Of a stretch of 64,000 nucleotides of DNA, positions 1 through 7,837 are shown piece by piece. The notes under the pieces were generated by a model. The model worked only from the letters and a program-made list of their open reading frames with translations. It ran no database searches and was not told the origin of the DNA. Position 1 is the stretch's first letter; every line of letters begins with the position of its first letter. The DNA lies in assembly GCA_035548125.1 (NCBI GenBank), contig DASZTV010000089.1, positions 20,187 through 84,186 of the forward strand. The letters run 5' to 3'. The translations under genes and the position numbers were made by a program. The stretch comes from DASZTV01 sp035548125 (GTDB lineage: Bacteria > Actinomycetota > Actinomycetes > JAFAQI01).

Positions 1-383
1 GTGGGAAGGACCGAGTGGTCCCGATCGGCTCCTACGCGCTCGAGGCGCTCGACGCGTATCTGGTGCGCGGCCGGTCCGCCATGGTCGGTCGCGGTGCCGG
101 CCGCGCCGCGCTCTTCCTCAACCTCAGGGGCGGGCGCCTCACCCGGCAGAGTGCGTGGGCGATCCTGCGCGAGGTCGCCGATCGGGCCGGCGTCCGCGCG
201 GCGGTCGGCCCGCACAGCCTGCGGCACTCGTTCGCCACCCACCTGCTCGACGGCGGCGCGGACGTCCGGGTGGTTCAGGAGCTGCTCGGCCACGCGTCCG
301 TGACCACCACCCAGGTCTACACGCTGGTCACGGTGGACAAGCTGCGCGAGGTGTACGCCACGGCGCACCCGCGCGCCCGGTGA
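1..383 (+). CDS. xerD: Site-specific tyrosine recombinase XerD, C-terminal part (5' end outside window)
   Basis: The frame is open from the window edge (first full codon at base 3) and stops at 381-383. It encodes about 126 residues of a tyrosine recombinase catalytic domain. Visible active-site elements are HSLRHSFATHLL (Arg and His), LLGHAS (His) and the nucleophile Tyr in TTTQVYTLV near the C-terminus. With XerC, this enzyme resolves chromosome dimers at dif in the terminus. The next genes (parA, scpA, scpB) are also chromosome-maintenance genes, and the same order occurs in mycobacteria, so XerD is preferred over a phage integrase. A dif-like site lies 16 kb downstream. The N-terminal DNA-binding domain cannot be seen. 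Confidence 0.9.
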   Translation, partial: GKDRVVPIGSYALEALDAYLVRGRSAMVGRGAGRAALFLNLRGGRLTRQSAWAILREVADRAGVRAAVGPHSLRHSFATHLLDGGADVRVVQELLGHASVTTTQVYTLVTVDKLREVYATAHPRAR

Positions 384-419
384 CCCGGACGGTTCGAGGT
401 ACGCATGTGACCAGTGGGA

Positions 420-436
420 CCATGGATCGTCCATGT
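420..436. promoter_or_regulatory. Palindrome upstream of parA, possible operator
   Basis: CATGGA and TCCATG form a perfect 6-bp inverted repeat around a 3-base centre at 421-435, about 107 bases before the parA start. No T-run follows and the arms are not GC-rich, so it looks more like a protein-binding site than a terminator. A ribbon-helix-helix protein is encoded just downstream and could bind here. That link is inference only. Confidence 0.3.
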
Positions 437-541
437 GGCGGTTGCCAAGATCCGGTTGGGGCGGCTAGGTTCCCGACTCGTCGCTGAAACCGCATCCCGA
501 GAAATCGTGGAATCGGTCTAGCAACTTGTCGAAAGGACGAT

Positions 542-1417
542 ATGTCGACTTCCCCGGCCCAAAAGACTCGCGAGCCCCGCGAGTTGGGTCCGACCGGGCG
601 TCCGCGGCCGAAGCTGCGTGATCCCAAGCCGCTGACCGAGCACGGCCCCGCGGTGATTCTTGCGTTGTGCAACCAGAAGGGCGGCGTCGGCAAGACCACG
701 ACGACGATCAACCTGGGCGCGGCGCTGGCTGAGTTCGGCCGCAAGGTCCTGCTGGTCGACTTCGACCCGCAGGGCGCCCTGTCGGTCGGCCTGGGCGTCA
801 ACCCCCAGGAGCTCGACCAGACGATCTACAACGCCCTCATGGAGCGTTCGGTCACCGCCGACGACGTTCTGCTCAAGACCAACGCCGGCATGGACTTGCT
901 CCCGAGCAACATCGACCTGTCAGCGGCGGAGGTGCAGCTGGTGGGGGAGGTGGCCCGCGAGCAGGTGCTCAAGCGGGTCCTGGAGCCGCTGATCCCGGAC
1001 TACGACGTGATTCTGATCGACTGCCAGCCGTCGCTCGGCCTGCTCACCATCAACGCACTGACCGCCGCCGACGGGGTGATCATCCCGCTCGAATGCGAGT
1101 TCTTCTCACTCCGCGGCGTCGCACTGTTGATCCAAACTATAGAGAAAGTCAGTGAGCGGCTTAACCCTCAACTTCAACTTGAGGGGATTCTGGCAACGAT
1201 GTACGACAGTCGCACGCTCCACGGCCGCGAAGTCCTGGCTCGGGTGGTCCAAGCGTTCGGCAACAAGGTGTTTCACACGGTCATCAACCGCACCGTCCGT
1301 TTCCCCGAGACGACGGTCGCGGGGGAGCCGATCACGTCCTTTGCTTCCTCATCGGTAGGCGCCGCCGCTTACCGCGACCTCGCCAGAGAGGTGGTGGCTC
1401 GATGCCTCGCCGCGTGA
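542..1417 (+). CDS. parA: ParA/Soj-family ATPase
   Basis: A 291-residue deviant-Walker P-loop ATPase. The signature KGGVGKTTTTINLG lies near residue 47, followed by the A' motif LLVDFDPQG and the Walker B-like VILIDCQPSLG. Such ATPases form ATP-dependent dimers on DNA and move or position cargo. This is the copy next to scpA/scpB (Rv1708-like in mycobacteria), not the origin-proximal parAB pair; no parB is present here. The first 35 residues are a charged, proline-rich extension. The next gene, a ribbon-helix-helix protein, overlaps its end by 16 bases, so the two are probably translated together. A 19-bp inverted repeat (1166-1184) lies inside the coding region in an unusually AT-rich patch. 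Confidence 0.88.
   Translation: MSTSPAQKTREPRELGPTGRPRPKLRDPKPLTEHGPAVILALCNQKGGVGKTTTTINLGAALAEFGRKVLLVDFDPQGALSVGLGVNPQELDQTIYNALMERSVTADDVLLKTNAGMDLLPSNIDLSAAEVQLVGEVAREQVLKRVLEPLIPDYDVILIDCQPSLGLLTINALTAADGVIIPLECEFFSLRGVALLIQTIEKVSERLNPQLQLEGILATMYDSRTLHGREVLARVVQAFGNKVFHTVINRTVRFPETTVAGEPITSFASSSVGAAAYRDLAREVVARCLAA
1166..1184. promoter_or_regulatory. 19-bp inverted repeat CCTCAA-N7-TTGAGG (candidate MerR-type operator) inside parA
   Basis: Perfect 6-bp arms around a 7-base centre, extendable to 7-bp arms (1165-1185). The same layout recurs at 7246, 10414, 12374 and 21592. Inside a coding region its role is unclear. The surrounding 60 bases are lower in GC than the rest of parA. Confidence 0.45.
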
Positions 1418-1806
1418 GCCTGCCCGGTGCCGACGAGCTGTTCCGCTCCACCGGATCGGTCCAGCGACCGTCCGAGGACGACGAGGGTGAGCTGACCGCC
1501 CCGGTGCCCGGTGCACCGGCGTCGGTCGCCACGGAGGTCGTGGAACGGCCGCCGCTTGCGCCCACCCAGCGGCCGAGTGGGCCCCGCCGGCCCAGCGGCC
1601 GGCAGCGCCACGAGGAGAAGATCACCGTCTACGTCTCGCCGAGCGAGCTGGTCGACCTCGAGCACGCCCGACTGGTGCTGCGCGCCGACCACGCGCTGGC
1701 GGTGGACCGCGGCCGGATCGTCCGCGAGGCGCTCGCGGTCGTCCTGGCCGACCTGGAGTCGAAGGGCGAGCAGAGCATCCTGGTTCGCCGGCTCCGGGGC
1801 CGGTAG
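1402..1806 (+). CDS. Ribbon-helix-helix-like partner protein of ParA
   Basis: A 134-residue protein with two parts. Residues 1-70 are acidic and proline-rich and probably disordered. Residues 72-125 begin with a strand (KITVYVSPSEL) followed by two helices, the pattern of a ribbon-helix-helix DNA-binding fold as in ParG or CopG. The ATG at 1402 lies inside the end of parA and is preceded by GAGAGGTGG, so translation is probably coupled. In ParA systems with no ParB, a small ribbon-helix-helix protein often acts as centromere binder and repressor. By analogy this could be the DNA adaptor of the upstream ATPase. The fold is judged by eye and no family name is certain. Confidence 0.6.
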   Translation: MPRRVSLPGADELFRSTGSVQRPSEDDEGELTAPVPGAPASVATEVVERPPLAPTQRPSGPRRPSGRQRHEEKITVYVSPSELVDLEHARLVLRADHALAVDRGRIVREALAVVLADLESKGEQSILVRRLRGR

Positions 1807-1825
1807 ACCAGGTCTGTAGCCCCGC

Positions 1826-2491
1826 GTGCTCTTTGCATTACGTCAACCTGCGACGTTCCTCGGCCTGCTGCTGGGCTATGGCGCCGGAATGGTGGCGCTG
1901 AGCGCCGTGCTGCGCCGTTTTGAGCGTGGCGTGCGACACCCGCGGCCCTGGTGGCACCCCCACAGCTGGGCGGACCCGTACGGCGCGGTCGGCGCCGCGC
2001 TGGCGGGAGCCGGATGGGCCCGCCGCCCGGAGGTCCGGCGAGGGTTCGGCAGCAGCGCCCACCGGCGGCTGTGGCTGGTCGCCGGGCTGTCCGTACTGGT
2101 GCCCGGCGTGCTGGCTGCCGCCGGGATCGCCGGCTACGCCGCCTCGGCCGGGCGCGGGGTGCTGGCGTTCTTCGCGACCATCCCGGTGCTGCACGGCACG
2201 CAGTTCCTCGCGCAGTCGACGGGCGACCGGATCGTCCTCGGCTTCGGCACCGCGAACCTGGCGATCGCGGTCCTCAGCGTGATCCCGATCCCTCCGTTGC
2301 CGACCGGCGTGGCGGTGTGGTCGACGTTCCCGCGCACCCCCGGAGCCCGGAGACTGGCGGCGTACCTGCTCGAGGACAACTGGGGGATCGCCGTCGTGCT
2401 GATCCTGCTGATCCTGCCGCTCGCCGGCGAGCAGCCGGCGCTGCTGCAACTCGTGGCCAAAATCGGCGACGCGATCGTCCACGCCTTCTAG
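1826..2491 (+). CDS. Multi-pass membrane protein resembling a degenerate site-2 protease (M50-like)
   Basis: 221 residues with about five hydrophobic segments (near residues 5-27, 85-110, 118-130, 150-172 and 190-210). The stretch NLAIAVLSVIPIPPLPTG resembles the NLLPIPPLDGG region of M50 intramembrane proteases, but the metal-binding aspartate is absent and there is no HExxH motif. It is therefore more likely a non-catalytic relative than an active protease. It starts with GTG at 1826, 19 bases after the ribbon-helix-helix gene, and precedes scpA, so it probably belongs to the parA-scpAB transcription unit. Function unknown. Confidence 0.55.
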   Translation: MLFALRQPATFLGLLLGYGAGMVALSAVLRRFERGVRHPRPWWHPHSWADPYGAVGAALAGAGWARRPEVRRGFGSSAHRRLWLVAGLSVLVPGVLAAAGIAGYAASAGRGVLAFFATIPVLHGTQFLAQSTGDRIVLGFGTANLAIAVLSVIPIPPLPTGVAVWSTFPRTPGARRLAAYLLEDNWGIAVVLILLILPLAGEQPALLQLVAKIGDAIVHAF

Positions 2492-2585
2492 CGGCCGCCG
2501 CCGTCGCCCCTCGATGCGGGACGGCGTCTCCGACACGCGGGCCGACACGCCGTGACCGGCGTGAGCGCTGGGCTACCGTCGACCG

Positions 2586-3461
2586 ATGGTCCCGGTCGAC
2601 AGCGCAGTGGCGCCTACCGGTGAGGCTTCGGCGGACGGACTCGGGCCCGATACCGGGCGCGGCAAGGGCGGTTTCGAGGTCCACCTCGACGTCTTCGAAG
2701 GACCGTTCGACCTGCTGCTGTCGCTGATCGCGAAGAAGCGGTTGGACGTGACGCTCGTCGCGCTGTCGAAGGTCACCGACGAGTTCGTCGGCTACATCCG
2801 CGAGCGGGGCGACGACTGGGATCTCGACACGGCGAGCGAGTTCCTCGTCGTGGCTGCCACGCTGCTCGATCTCAAGGTCGCCCGGCTGCTGCCGTCGGCG
2901 GAGGCCGACGAGGAAGACCTGGCGCTGCTCGAGGCTCGTGACCTGTTGTTCGCGCGGTTGCTGCAGTACCGGGCGTACAAGGACGTCGTCGACGTCATCC
3001 GCACGCTGATGGACTCCGCCGCGCTGCGCTACCCGCGGTTGGTGCCGCTCGAGCCGCAGTTCGCCGGCCTGCTGCCGGAGGTGCAGCTGGGCGTCGGCCC
3101 CCAGGAGTTCGCCGAGCTCGCGGCCCGGGCGATGGCGCCACGGCCGGTCCCGGTGGTCGACATCGGCCATCTGCACGCGCCGCTGGTCAGCGTCCGCGAG
3201 CAGGCGGCGATCATCGCCGAGCGGCTGCGCGGCAGCGGCGCCGCGACGTTCCGGGCGCTGATCTCGGACTGCCCCGACACGATGACGGTGGTCGGTCGGT
3301 TCCTGGCGGTCCTGGAGCTCTACCGCGAGGGGGTCGTGGCGTTCGACCAGGTCACCCCGCTGGGCGAGCTGCACGTCCGCTGGGTGGGCGGCGAAGGGCC
3401 GAGCCTCGAGCTCGGCGAGGAGATCGACAGCGAGTACGACGTGGTGGACGCCGATGAGTGA
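2586..3461 (+). CDS. scpA: Segregation and condensation protein A (kleisin)
   Basis: 291 residues with the ScpA pattern: an N-terminal SMC-binding domain beginning FEVHLDVFEGPFDLLLSLI (residues 30-48), an acidic middle, and a C-terminal winged-helix region. ScpA bridges the SMC heads and, with ScpB, forms the bacterial condensin that compacts and separates the chromosome. It overlaps scpB by 8 bases, the usual coupling for this pair. The start ATG at 2586 leaves a short non-conserved leader of about 28 residues before the domain. Confidence 0.95.
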   Translation: MVPVDSAVAPTGEASADGLGPDTGRGKGGFEVHLDVFEGPFDLLLSLIAKKRLDVTLVALSKVTDEFVGYIRERGDDWDLDTASEFLVVAATLLDLKVARLLPSAEADEEDLALLEARDLLFARLLQYRAYKDVVDVIRTLMDSAALRYPRLVPLEPQFAGLLPEVQLGVGPQEFAELAARAMAPRPVPVVDIGHLHAPLVSVREQAAIIAERLRGSGAATFRALISDCPDTMTVVGRFLAVLELYREGVVAFDQVTPLGELHVRWVGGEGPSLELGEEIDSEYDVVDADE

Positions 3462-3999
3462 GTTGCGCGCGGCTCTCGAAGCCATCCTGATGGTCGTCGA
3501 GGAGCCGGTGGACGTGGGCCTGCTGGCGCAGGTGCTCGAATGCCCGCGGGAAGAGGTCGACGCGACGCTGCACGCTCTTGCCGCGGAGTACGACGACGCC
3601 GGCCGGGGCTTCCAGCTGCGCGCGATCGCGGGCGGCTGGCGCTTCTACACCCGTCCCGAGCTGGCGCCCTACGTCGAGCGGTTCGTCCGTGACGGGCAAC
3701 CCGCGAAGCTCAGCCAGGCGGCGTTGGAGACGCTCGCCGTGGTGGCCTACCGCCAGCCGACCACGCGCTCGCGGATTGCGGCGGTGCGCGGCGTCAACGT
3801 CGACGCGGTGATCCGGACCCTCCTCACCCGGGGCTTGATCGCCGAGACCGGGATCGAGCGGGAGACCGGCGCGATCCTCTACGGGACCACCGAGCACTTC
3901 CTGGAGCGGCTCGGCCTGGCCTCGACGGAGGAGTTGCCGCCGCTGGCGGAGTACCTGCCCGATCACACCGCGCTCGATGACGATGCCAGCGTCGGATGA
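3454..3999 (+). CDS. scpB: Segregation and condensation protein B
   Basis: 181 residues, typical ScpB length, with two winged-helix domains. The conserved core KLSQAALETLAVVAYRQP is at residues 88-105, and RGVNVDAVIRTLLTRGLI follows. ScpB dimers bind ScpA within the SMC complex. The ATG at 3454 overlaps scpA and the end overlaps rluB by 4 bases (ATGA), so scpA-scpB-rluB is one translationally coupled operon. Confidence 0.95.
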   Translation: MSELRAALEAILMVVEEPVDVGLLAQVLECPREEVDATLHALAAEYDDAGRGFQLRAIAGGWRFYTRPELAPYVERFVRDGQPAKLSQAALETLAVVAYRQPTTRSRIAAVRGVNVDAVIRTLLTRGLIAETGIERETGAILYGTTEHFLERLGLASTEELPPLAEYLPDHTALDDDASVG

Positions 4000-4757
4000 C
4001 GCCGGAGTCGGCTGACAACGGCGTCGACTCGGGCGGGGTCCGGCTGCAGAAGGTTCTCGCAGCCGCCGGCCTGGGCAGCCGCCGCGCCTGCGAGGAGCTG
4101 ATCGACGACGGGCGGGTGACCGTCAACGGGCGGGTCGCCCGGCTCGGGCAGCGCATCGACCCGGAACACGACGTCGTGGCCCTGGACGGGTCCCAGATCC
4201 CGACCGCGAGCGGGCTGACCTACGTGGCGATCAACAAGCCCCGGGGGATGCACTCGACCATGTCCGACGACCGCGGGCGCCCCTGCGTCGGGGACCTGGT
4301 CGCCGACATCGGCGCCCCACTGCACCACGTCGGACGGCTGGACGCCGACAGCGAAGGCCTGCTGCTGCTCACCAACGACGGCGCCTTGTCGCACCGCCTG
4401 ACGCACCCGTCGTTCGGGGTGGCGAAGACCTATCTGGTGGAGGTCGAAGGGTCTGCGGGCCGCGGGCTGGAGCGGGCGCTGAAGGCCGGGGTCGACCTGG
4501 AGGACGGCCCGGTGAAGGCCGACGCCGCCCGGGTTCTCGAGTCCAGTCCGGGGCGCGCGGTGATCGAGCTGAGCATCCATGAAGGCCGCAAGCACGTGGT
4601 TCGGCGGGCGCTCGCCGCGCTCGATCACCCGGTGAAACGCCTGGTCAGGACCGCGGTGGGCCCGATCCGGCTCGGCGACCTCAAGCCCGGCAAGCGGCGC
4701 CACCTGCAGCCACAAGAGGTTCAATCCCTCTATCGTGCCGTCGATATGTCGTCTTAG
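3996..4757 (+). CDS. rluB: 23S rRNA pseudouridine synthase, RluB type
   Basis: 253 residues. An N-terminal S4 RNA-binding domain (RLQKVLAAAGLGSRRACEEL, residues 14-33) is followed by the RsuA/RluB catalytic domain. The signature GRLDADSEGLLLLTNDG carries the catalytic Asp. These enzymes convert uridine to pseudouridine in helix 80-90 rRNA loops; the exact target base cannot be read from sequence. RluB is preferred over RsuA because of its place in the scpAB operon. A 212-base gap with a long hairpin follows. Confidence 0.9.
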   Translation: MTPESADNGVDSGGVRLQKVLAAAGLGSRRACEELIDDGRVTVNGRVARLGQRIDPEHDVVALDGSQIPTASGLTYVAINKPRGMHSTMSDDRGRPCVGDLVADIGAPLHHVGRLDADSEGLLLLTNDGALSHRLTHPSFGVAKTYLVEVEGSAGRGLERALKAGVDLEDGPVKADAARVLESSPGRAVIELSIHEGRKHVVRRALAALDHPVKRLVRTAVGPIRLGDLKPGKRRHLQPQEVQSLYRAVDMSS

Positions 4758-4801
4758 CGCTTCGTCCACAGAACGCTAGATCGCGGGGTCGGTTAAGCGG
4801 T

Positions 4802-4854
4802 CGAGCGGCGAGCAACTCCTCCGCGACCGTCACTCCGTACTTGCTCGCCGCTCG
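4802..4854. terminator. Long GC-rich hairpin between rluB and aroH
   Basis: Perfect 14-bp inverted arms (4802-4815 and 4841-4854) enclose a 25-base loop, centred in the 212-base gap after rluB. No T-tract follows, so it is not a classical intrinsic terminator. It could be a U-less actinobacterial terminator, an mRNA stabiliser or a leader structure of aroH. Confidence 0.45.
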
Positions 4855-4969
4855 CCCGGTAGCGTCCGCAGCAAGAGAGAATGAAGGCCAAGCGGAGCGC
4901 CCTCGCCGGGACGGCGCTGCGAGGTCTCTCACAAGCACGAGGTCTCGGGACAGGTTCGGAGGGTTGGTC

Positions 4970-5335
4970 GTGGCGGTGCGGGCGTTGCGGGGGGCGACCC
5001 AGGTCGAGCGCGACGACCGCGACGAGATCATCGAGGCGACCGCGGAACTGGTCCGGACGGTGCTGGAGCGCAACCGGCTGACCTCGGACGAGCTCATCAG
5101 CATCGTCTTCACGACCACTCCGGATCTAGTGGCGGAGTTCCCGGCGTACGCCGCCCGAGCGATCGGGATCACCGACGTGCCGTTCCTCTGCGCCTCCGAG
5201 ATCGACGTCCCGGGGGCGCTGCCCCGGGTGATCCGGCTGATGGCCTTCGTCGAGGCCGACTTCACCCGGGCGGATGCTCGTCACGTCTACCTGCGTGGCG
5301 CCCAGGCGTTGCGCACCGACCTGCCCCGCGACTGA
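4970..5335 (+). CDS. aroH: Chorismate mutase, AroH type
   Basis: 121 residues from the GTG at 4970, which has GGAGGG seven bases upstream; longer in-frame starts would add a non-conserved, poorly coded leader. The sequence VRALRGATQVERDDRDEI at the start, LISIVFTTTPDL in the middle and VPFLCASEIDVPGALPRVIR match the trimeric AroH fold, with Arg and Glu residues for chorismate binding. It converts chorismate to prephenate. The next gene, prephenate dehydrogenase, uses that product, so this pair commits chorismate toward tyrosine (and phenylalanine). Confidence 0.93.
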   Translation: MAVRALRGATQVERDDRDEIIEATAELVRTVLERNRLTSDELISIVFTTTPDLVAEFPAYAARAIGITDVPFLCASEIDVPGALPRVIRLMAFVEADFTRADARHVYLRGAQALRTDLPRD

Positions 5336-5349
5336 CGTGACGGCCTGAG

Positions 5350-6438
5350 ATGGAGCAGATCGGGGGAGGGCGGCTCCTGGTGTCCGGGACGGGCCTGATC
5401 GGCACCTCCGTGGGGCTGGCGGCCCGGGCCGCTGGCTACGAGGTGGTGCTGGCGAACCGCGCGCCGGAGCGACTCGAGATCGCCGTCGAGCGGGGCGCCG
5501 GCGAGCGCTGGGACGGCACGAGCACGGTGGACCTCGCCGTCGTCTGCCTGCCACCCGCGGTCCTCGCCGGCGAGATCGCGCGCCTCAAGCAGGCAGCCAT
5601 CGCACCGATCATCACCCATGTTTGCAGCGTCCAGATGCAACCTCAAGTCGAGGTCGAGGCCTTGATCGGCCCTTGGGGTGGGTTCGTGGGGGGTCACCCG
5701 GTCGCTGGGCGCGAGCGCTCGGGGCCGGAGCACGCGACCGTCGACCTCTTCCAGGACCGCCCATGGGTGGTCTGTCCCGCGCCGGCATCCTCGGCGGAGG
5801 CGGCCGACGCGGTCGAGGCGCTGGCGCTGGCCTGCGGCGCCCGAGTGTCTCGGATGCCGGCCGCGCAGCACGACGCGTTGCTCGCCCGGCTCTCGCACGC
5901 ACCGCAACTGGTCGCGTCGGCGCTTGCGGCCGCGCTGGTGGGTCTCGCCCGCGAGGAGGTGGCGCTGGCCGGCTCCGGGCTGCGGGACACCTCGCGGATC
6001 GCCGACAGCGATCCCCAGCTGTGGGCGGAGATCGTCGCCGCGAACCCGGACGGGGTCGCCGTGGCTCTCGATGCGGTCCTGAAACCCTTGCTCGAGCTCC
6101 GGCAGGACCTGGCGGCCGGTGAACCTCCCGCGGGTGCGGTACGGGCGCTGGTCGAGCGGGGTCGCGAGGGCCGGCAGCTGCTGGCCGGGAAGCACGGTCG
6201 GGCCGCGGTGCGGTGGGCCACCGTGACCGTCGTGATTCCGGACCAGCCAGGTGCGCTCGCGCGGCTGCTCGCCGAGGCGGCCGAGGCCGGGGTGAACGTC
6301 GAGGACATCAGGCTGGATCATTCGCCGGGCAAGCCGGCCGGGCTGGTCGATCTCGACGTGGCGCCCGGCCGGGCAGGGGAGCTTGCCGATGCGCTCCAGG
6401 AGCGCGGCTGGCGGGCCGACGGGTCGGAGCCGGCCTGA
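5350..6438 (+). CDS. tyrA: Prephenate dehydrogenase with C-terminal ACT domain
   Basis: 362 residues. The N-terminal NAD(P)-binding Rossmann motif is GTGLIGTSVGLAAR (residues 14-27). The helical dimerisation part includes GGHPVAGRERSGPEHA, the conserved prephenate-binding histidine region. An ACT-like domain from about residue 290 (VTVVIPDQPGALARLLAEA) probably senses an aromatic amino acid. It oxidatively decarboxylates prephenate to 4-hydroxyphenylpyruvate for tyrosine synthesis. It lies 14 bases after aroH and is probably cotranscribed. Confidence 0.93.
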   Translation: MEQIGGGRLLVSGTGLIGTSVGLAARAAGYEVVLANRAPERLEIAVERGAGERWDGTSTVDLAVVCLPPAVLAGEIARLKQAAIAPIITHVCSVQMQPQVEVEALIGPWGGFVGGHPVAGRERSGPEHATVDLFQDRPWVVCPAPASSAEAADAVEALALACGARVSRMPAAQHDALLARLSHAPQLVASALAAALVGLAREEVALAGSGLRDTSRIADSDPQLWAEIVAANPDGVAVALDAVLKPLLELRQDLAAGEPPAGAVRALVERGREGRQLLAGKHGRAAVRWATVTVVIPDQPGALARLLAEAAEAGVNVEDIRLDHSPGKPAGLVDLDVAPGRAGELADALQERGWRADGSEPA

Positions 6439-6465
6439 CCGACGCCGGGGAGGGCGCTGCGGCCC

Positions 6466-6471
6466 TAGACT
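6466..6471 (+). promoter_or_regulatory. Candidate -10 element (TAGACT) for cmk
   Basis: TAGACT sits 29 bases before the cmk start in the tyrA-cmk gap. The same hexamer lies just upstream of both tRNA genes in this window. No clear -35 box is visible. Confidence 0.4.
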
Positions 6472-6500
6472 CGCCGCGGCGTCAGGGAGCGGGAGGTCCG

Positions 6501-7172
6501 GTGCAGCGGCGCAACCTGGTCGTCGCGATCGACGGACCCTCGGGATCGGGCAAGTCCACCGTCGCTCGCGGCGTGGCGGAAGCTCTCGGGCTGCGCTACC
6601 TGGACACCGGCGCGATGTACCGGGCCGTGACCTGGCTCGCCCTCGAGCGCGGCGTCGCACTGGACGCGCCCGAGCTGCTCGGCGCGCTGGCGGAGGAGGC
6701 CAAGCTCGACATCGTCGACGACCCGCGCCGGCCCGCGATCTCGATCGAGGCCATCGACGTGACGGATGCCGTCCGCGGCGCCGCTGTGACGGCCGCGGTG
6801 AGCGCGGTGAGCGCCGTACCTGCCGTGCGGGCCGCGATGGTTGCCCGGCAACGCGGGGTGATCGGCGAAGGCGGCATCGTGGTCGAGGGCCGCGACATCG
6901 GGACGACCGTCGCGCCGGACGCCGCGGTCAAGGTGTTCCTGATTGCCGATCCGAGCGCTCGCGCCGTTCGCCGCGCGCTGCAGGACGGCGCAGGGGAGCG
7001 CGCGGTTGCGAGCACCGAGGCGGACCTGGCGCGCCGTGACGCGGCCGACTCCACGCGGGTTGCCTCTCCACTGACCCAGGCTGCCGATGCCGTCGTCCTC
7101 GACTCGACCCACATCGACGCCGCGACTGCGATTGCCCGCGTGGTCGACCTGGCCGAGGCGGTGAGCGCGTGA
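6501..7172 (+). CDS. cmk: Cytidylate kinase
   Basis: 223 residues from GTG 6501, preceded by GGGAGG at good spacing; the open frame extends far upstream into tyrA, but that part is not Cmk-like. The P-loop AIDGPSGSGKSTVARG opens the protein, then YLDTGAMYRAVTW (nucleotide-binding) and EGRDIGTTVAPDA. It phosphorylates CMP and dCMP with ATP. The order cmk-plsC-der with GTGA overlaps of 4 bases indicates one operon. Confidence 0.95.
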   Translation: MQRRNLVVAIDGPSGSGKSTVARGVAEALGLRYLDTGAMYRAVTWLALERGVALDAPELLGALAEEAKLDIVDDPRRPAISIEAIDVTDAVRGAAVTAAVSAVSAVPAVRAAMVARQRGVIGEGGIVVEGRDIGTTVAPDAAVKVFLIADPSARAVRRALQDGAGERAVASTEADLARRDAADSTRVASPLTQAADAVVLDSTHIDAATAIARVVDLAEAVSA

Positions 7173-7837
7173 GGCGCAAGGACGATCCCCGCCGGGAGTC
7201 GATTCACTTGATGGCGGCACGCGGTACTGCCCGAATTATCCTTAGGCTCTACTTCAGGTTGAGGCTAACCGGGATGGAACATCTCCCGGTGGAGGGCCCG
7301 GTGCTCCTCGCCGGGAACCACTCGGGCTTTCTCGACGGGCCGATCGTGATGATCACGCTGCGACGGCCTTCGTCGTTCCTGGTCAAGTCCGAGCTGTACA
7401 AGGGGCCGCTCAAGAGGGTGCTCACCTTCGCCCGTCAGATTCCGATCTACCGCGGTACGCCGGACCGCACCGGACTGCGCGCCGGGTTGAATGTCCTGGC
7501 CGGCGGTGGAGTGCTCGGCATGTTCCCGGAGGGCACCCGGGGCAGCGGCGAGCTGACCACGATCCAGCACGGCATCGGCTACCTCGCGCTCAACGCGAAC
7601 TGTCCGATCGTGCCGGTCGTGTGCACGGGCACTGCGGCTGCGCTCCCCAAGGGCAAGGCGGTACCGCGACTGCGGGCGCCGATCGACGTGGTGTTCGGGC
7701 CGCCGTTCACGCTCGACGTTGCCGGTGACCCGCGAGCCCGCACCACGATCGCCGCTGCGGCCGAGCAGATCCGCCAGCACCTGCTGGCCCATCTCGCCGC
7801 CGTGAATGCCGCCGCGGACCCGGCGACCCGGGCGTGA
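7169..7837 (+). CDS. plsC: 1-acyl-sn-glycerol-3-phosphate acyltransferase family protein
   Basis: 222 residues with acyltransferase motif I as NHSGFLDG (H-x4-D), motif II near QIPIYRG, and motif III FPEGTRGSG. This is the PlsC/AGPAT family, which acylates lysophosphatidate during phospholipid synthesis; substrate is inferred from the family. It starts GTG at 7169, overlapping the cmk stop, and overlaps der by 4 bases. A 19-bp inverted repeat matching the candidate MerR operator lies within its first 100 bases (7246-7264). Confidence 0.88.
   Translation: MRRKDDPRRESIHLMAARGTARIILRLYFRLRLTGMEHLPVEGPVLLAGNHSGFLDGPIVMITLRRPSSFLVKSELYKGPLKRVLTFARQIPIYRGTPDRTGLRAGLNVLAGGGVLGMFPEGTRGSGELTTIQHGIGYLALNANCPIVPVVCTGTAAALPKGKAVPRLRAPIDVVFGPPFTLDVAGDPRARTTIAAAAEQIRQHLLAHLAAVNAAADPATRA
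7246..7264. promoter_or_regulatory. Candidate MerR-type operator GCTCTA-N7-TTGAGG inside plsC
   Basis: Matches CTC(A/T)A-N7-TTGAG. TTAG and CTAA flank it symmetrically at 7242-7245 and 7265-7268, giving a 27-bp near-palindrome. It lies in the 5' coding part of plsC in a locally AT-rich patch. Confidence 0.4.

Noticed and set aside
5641..5659. Sixth copy of the MerR-like repeat (CCTCAA-N7-TCGAGG)
   Set aside because: One arm is mismatched and it is in GC-rich tyrA coding sequence, where such a match may be chance.
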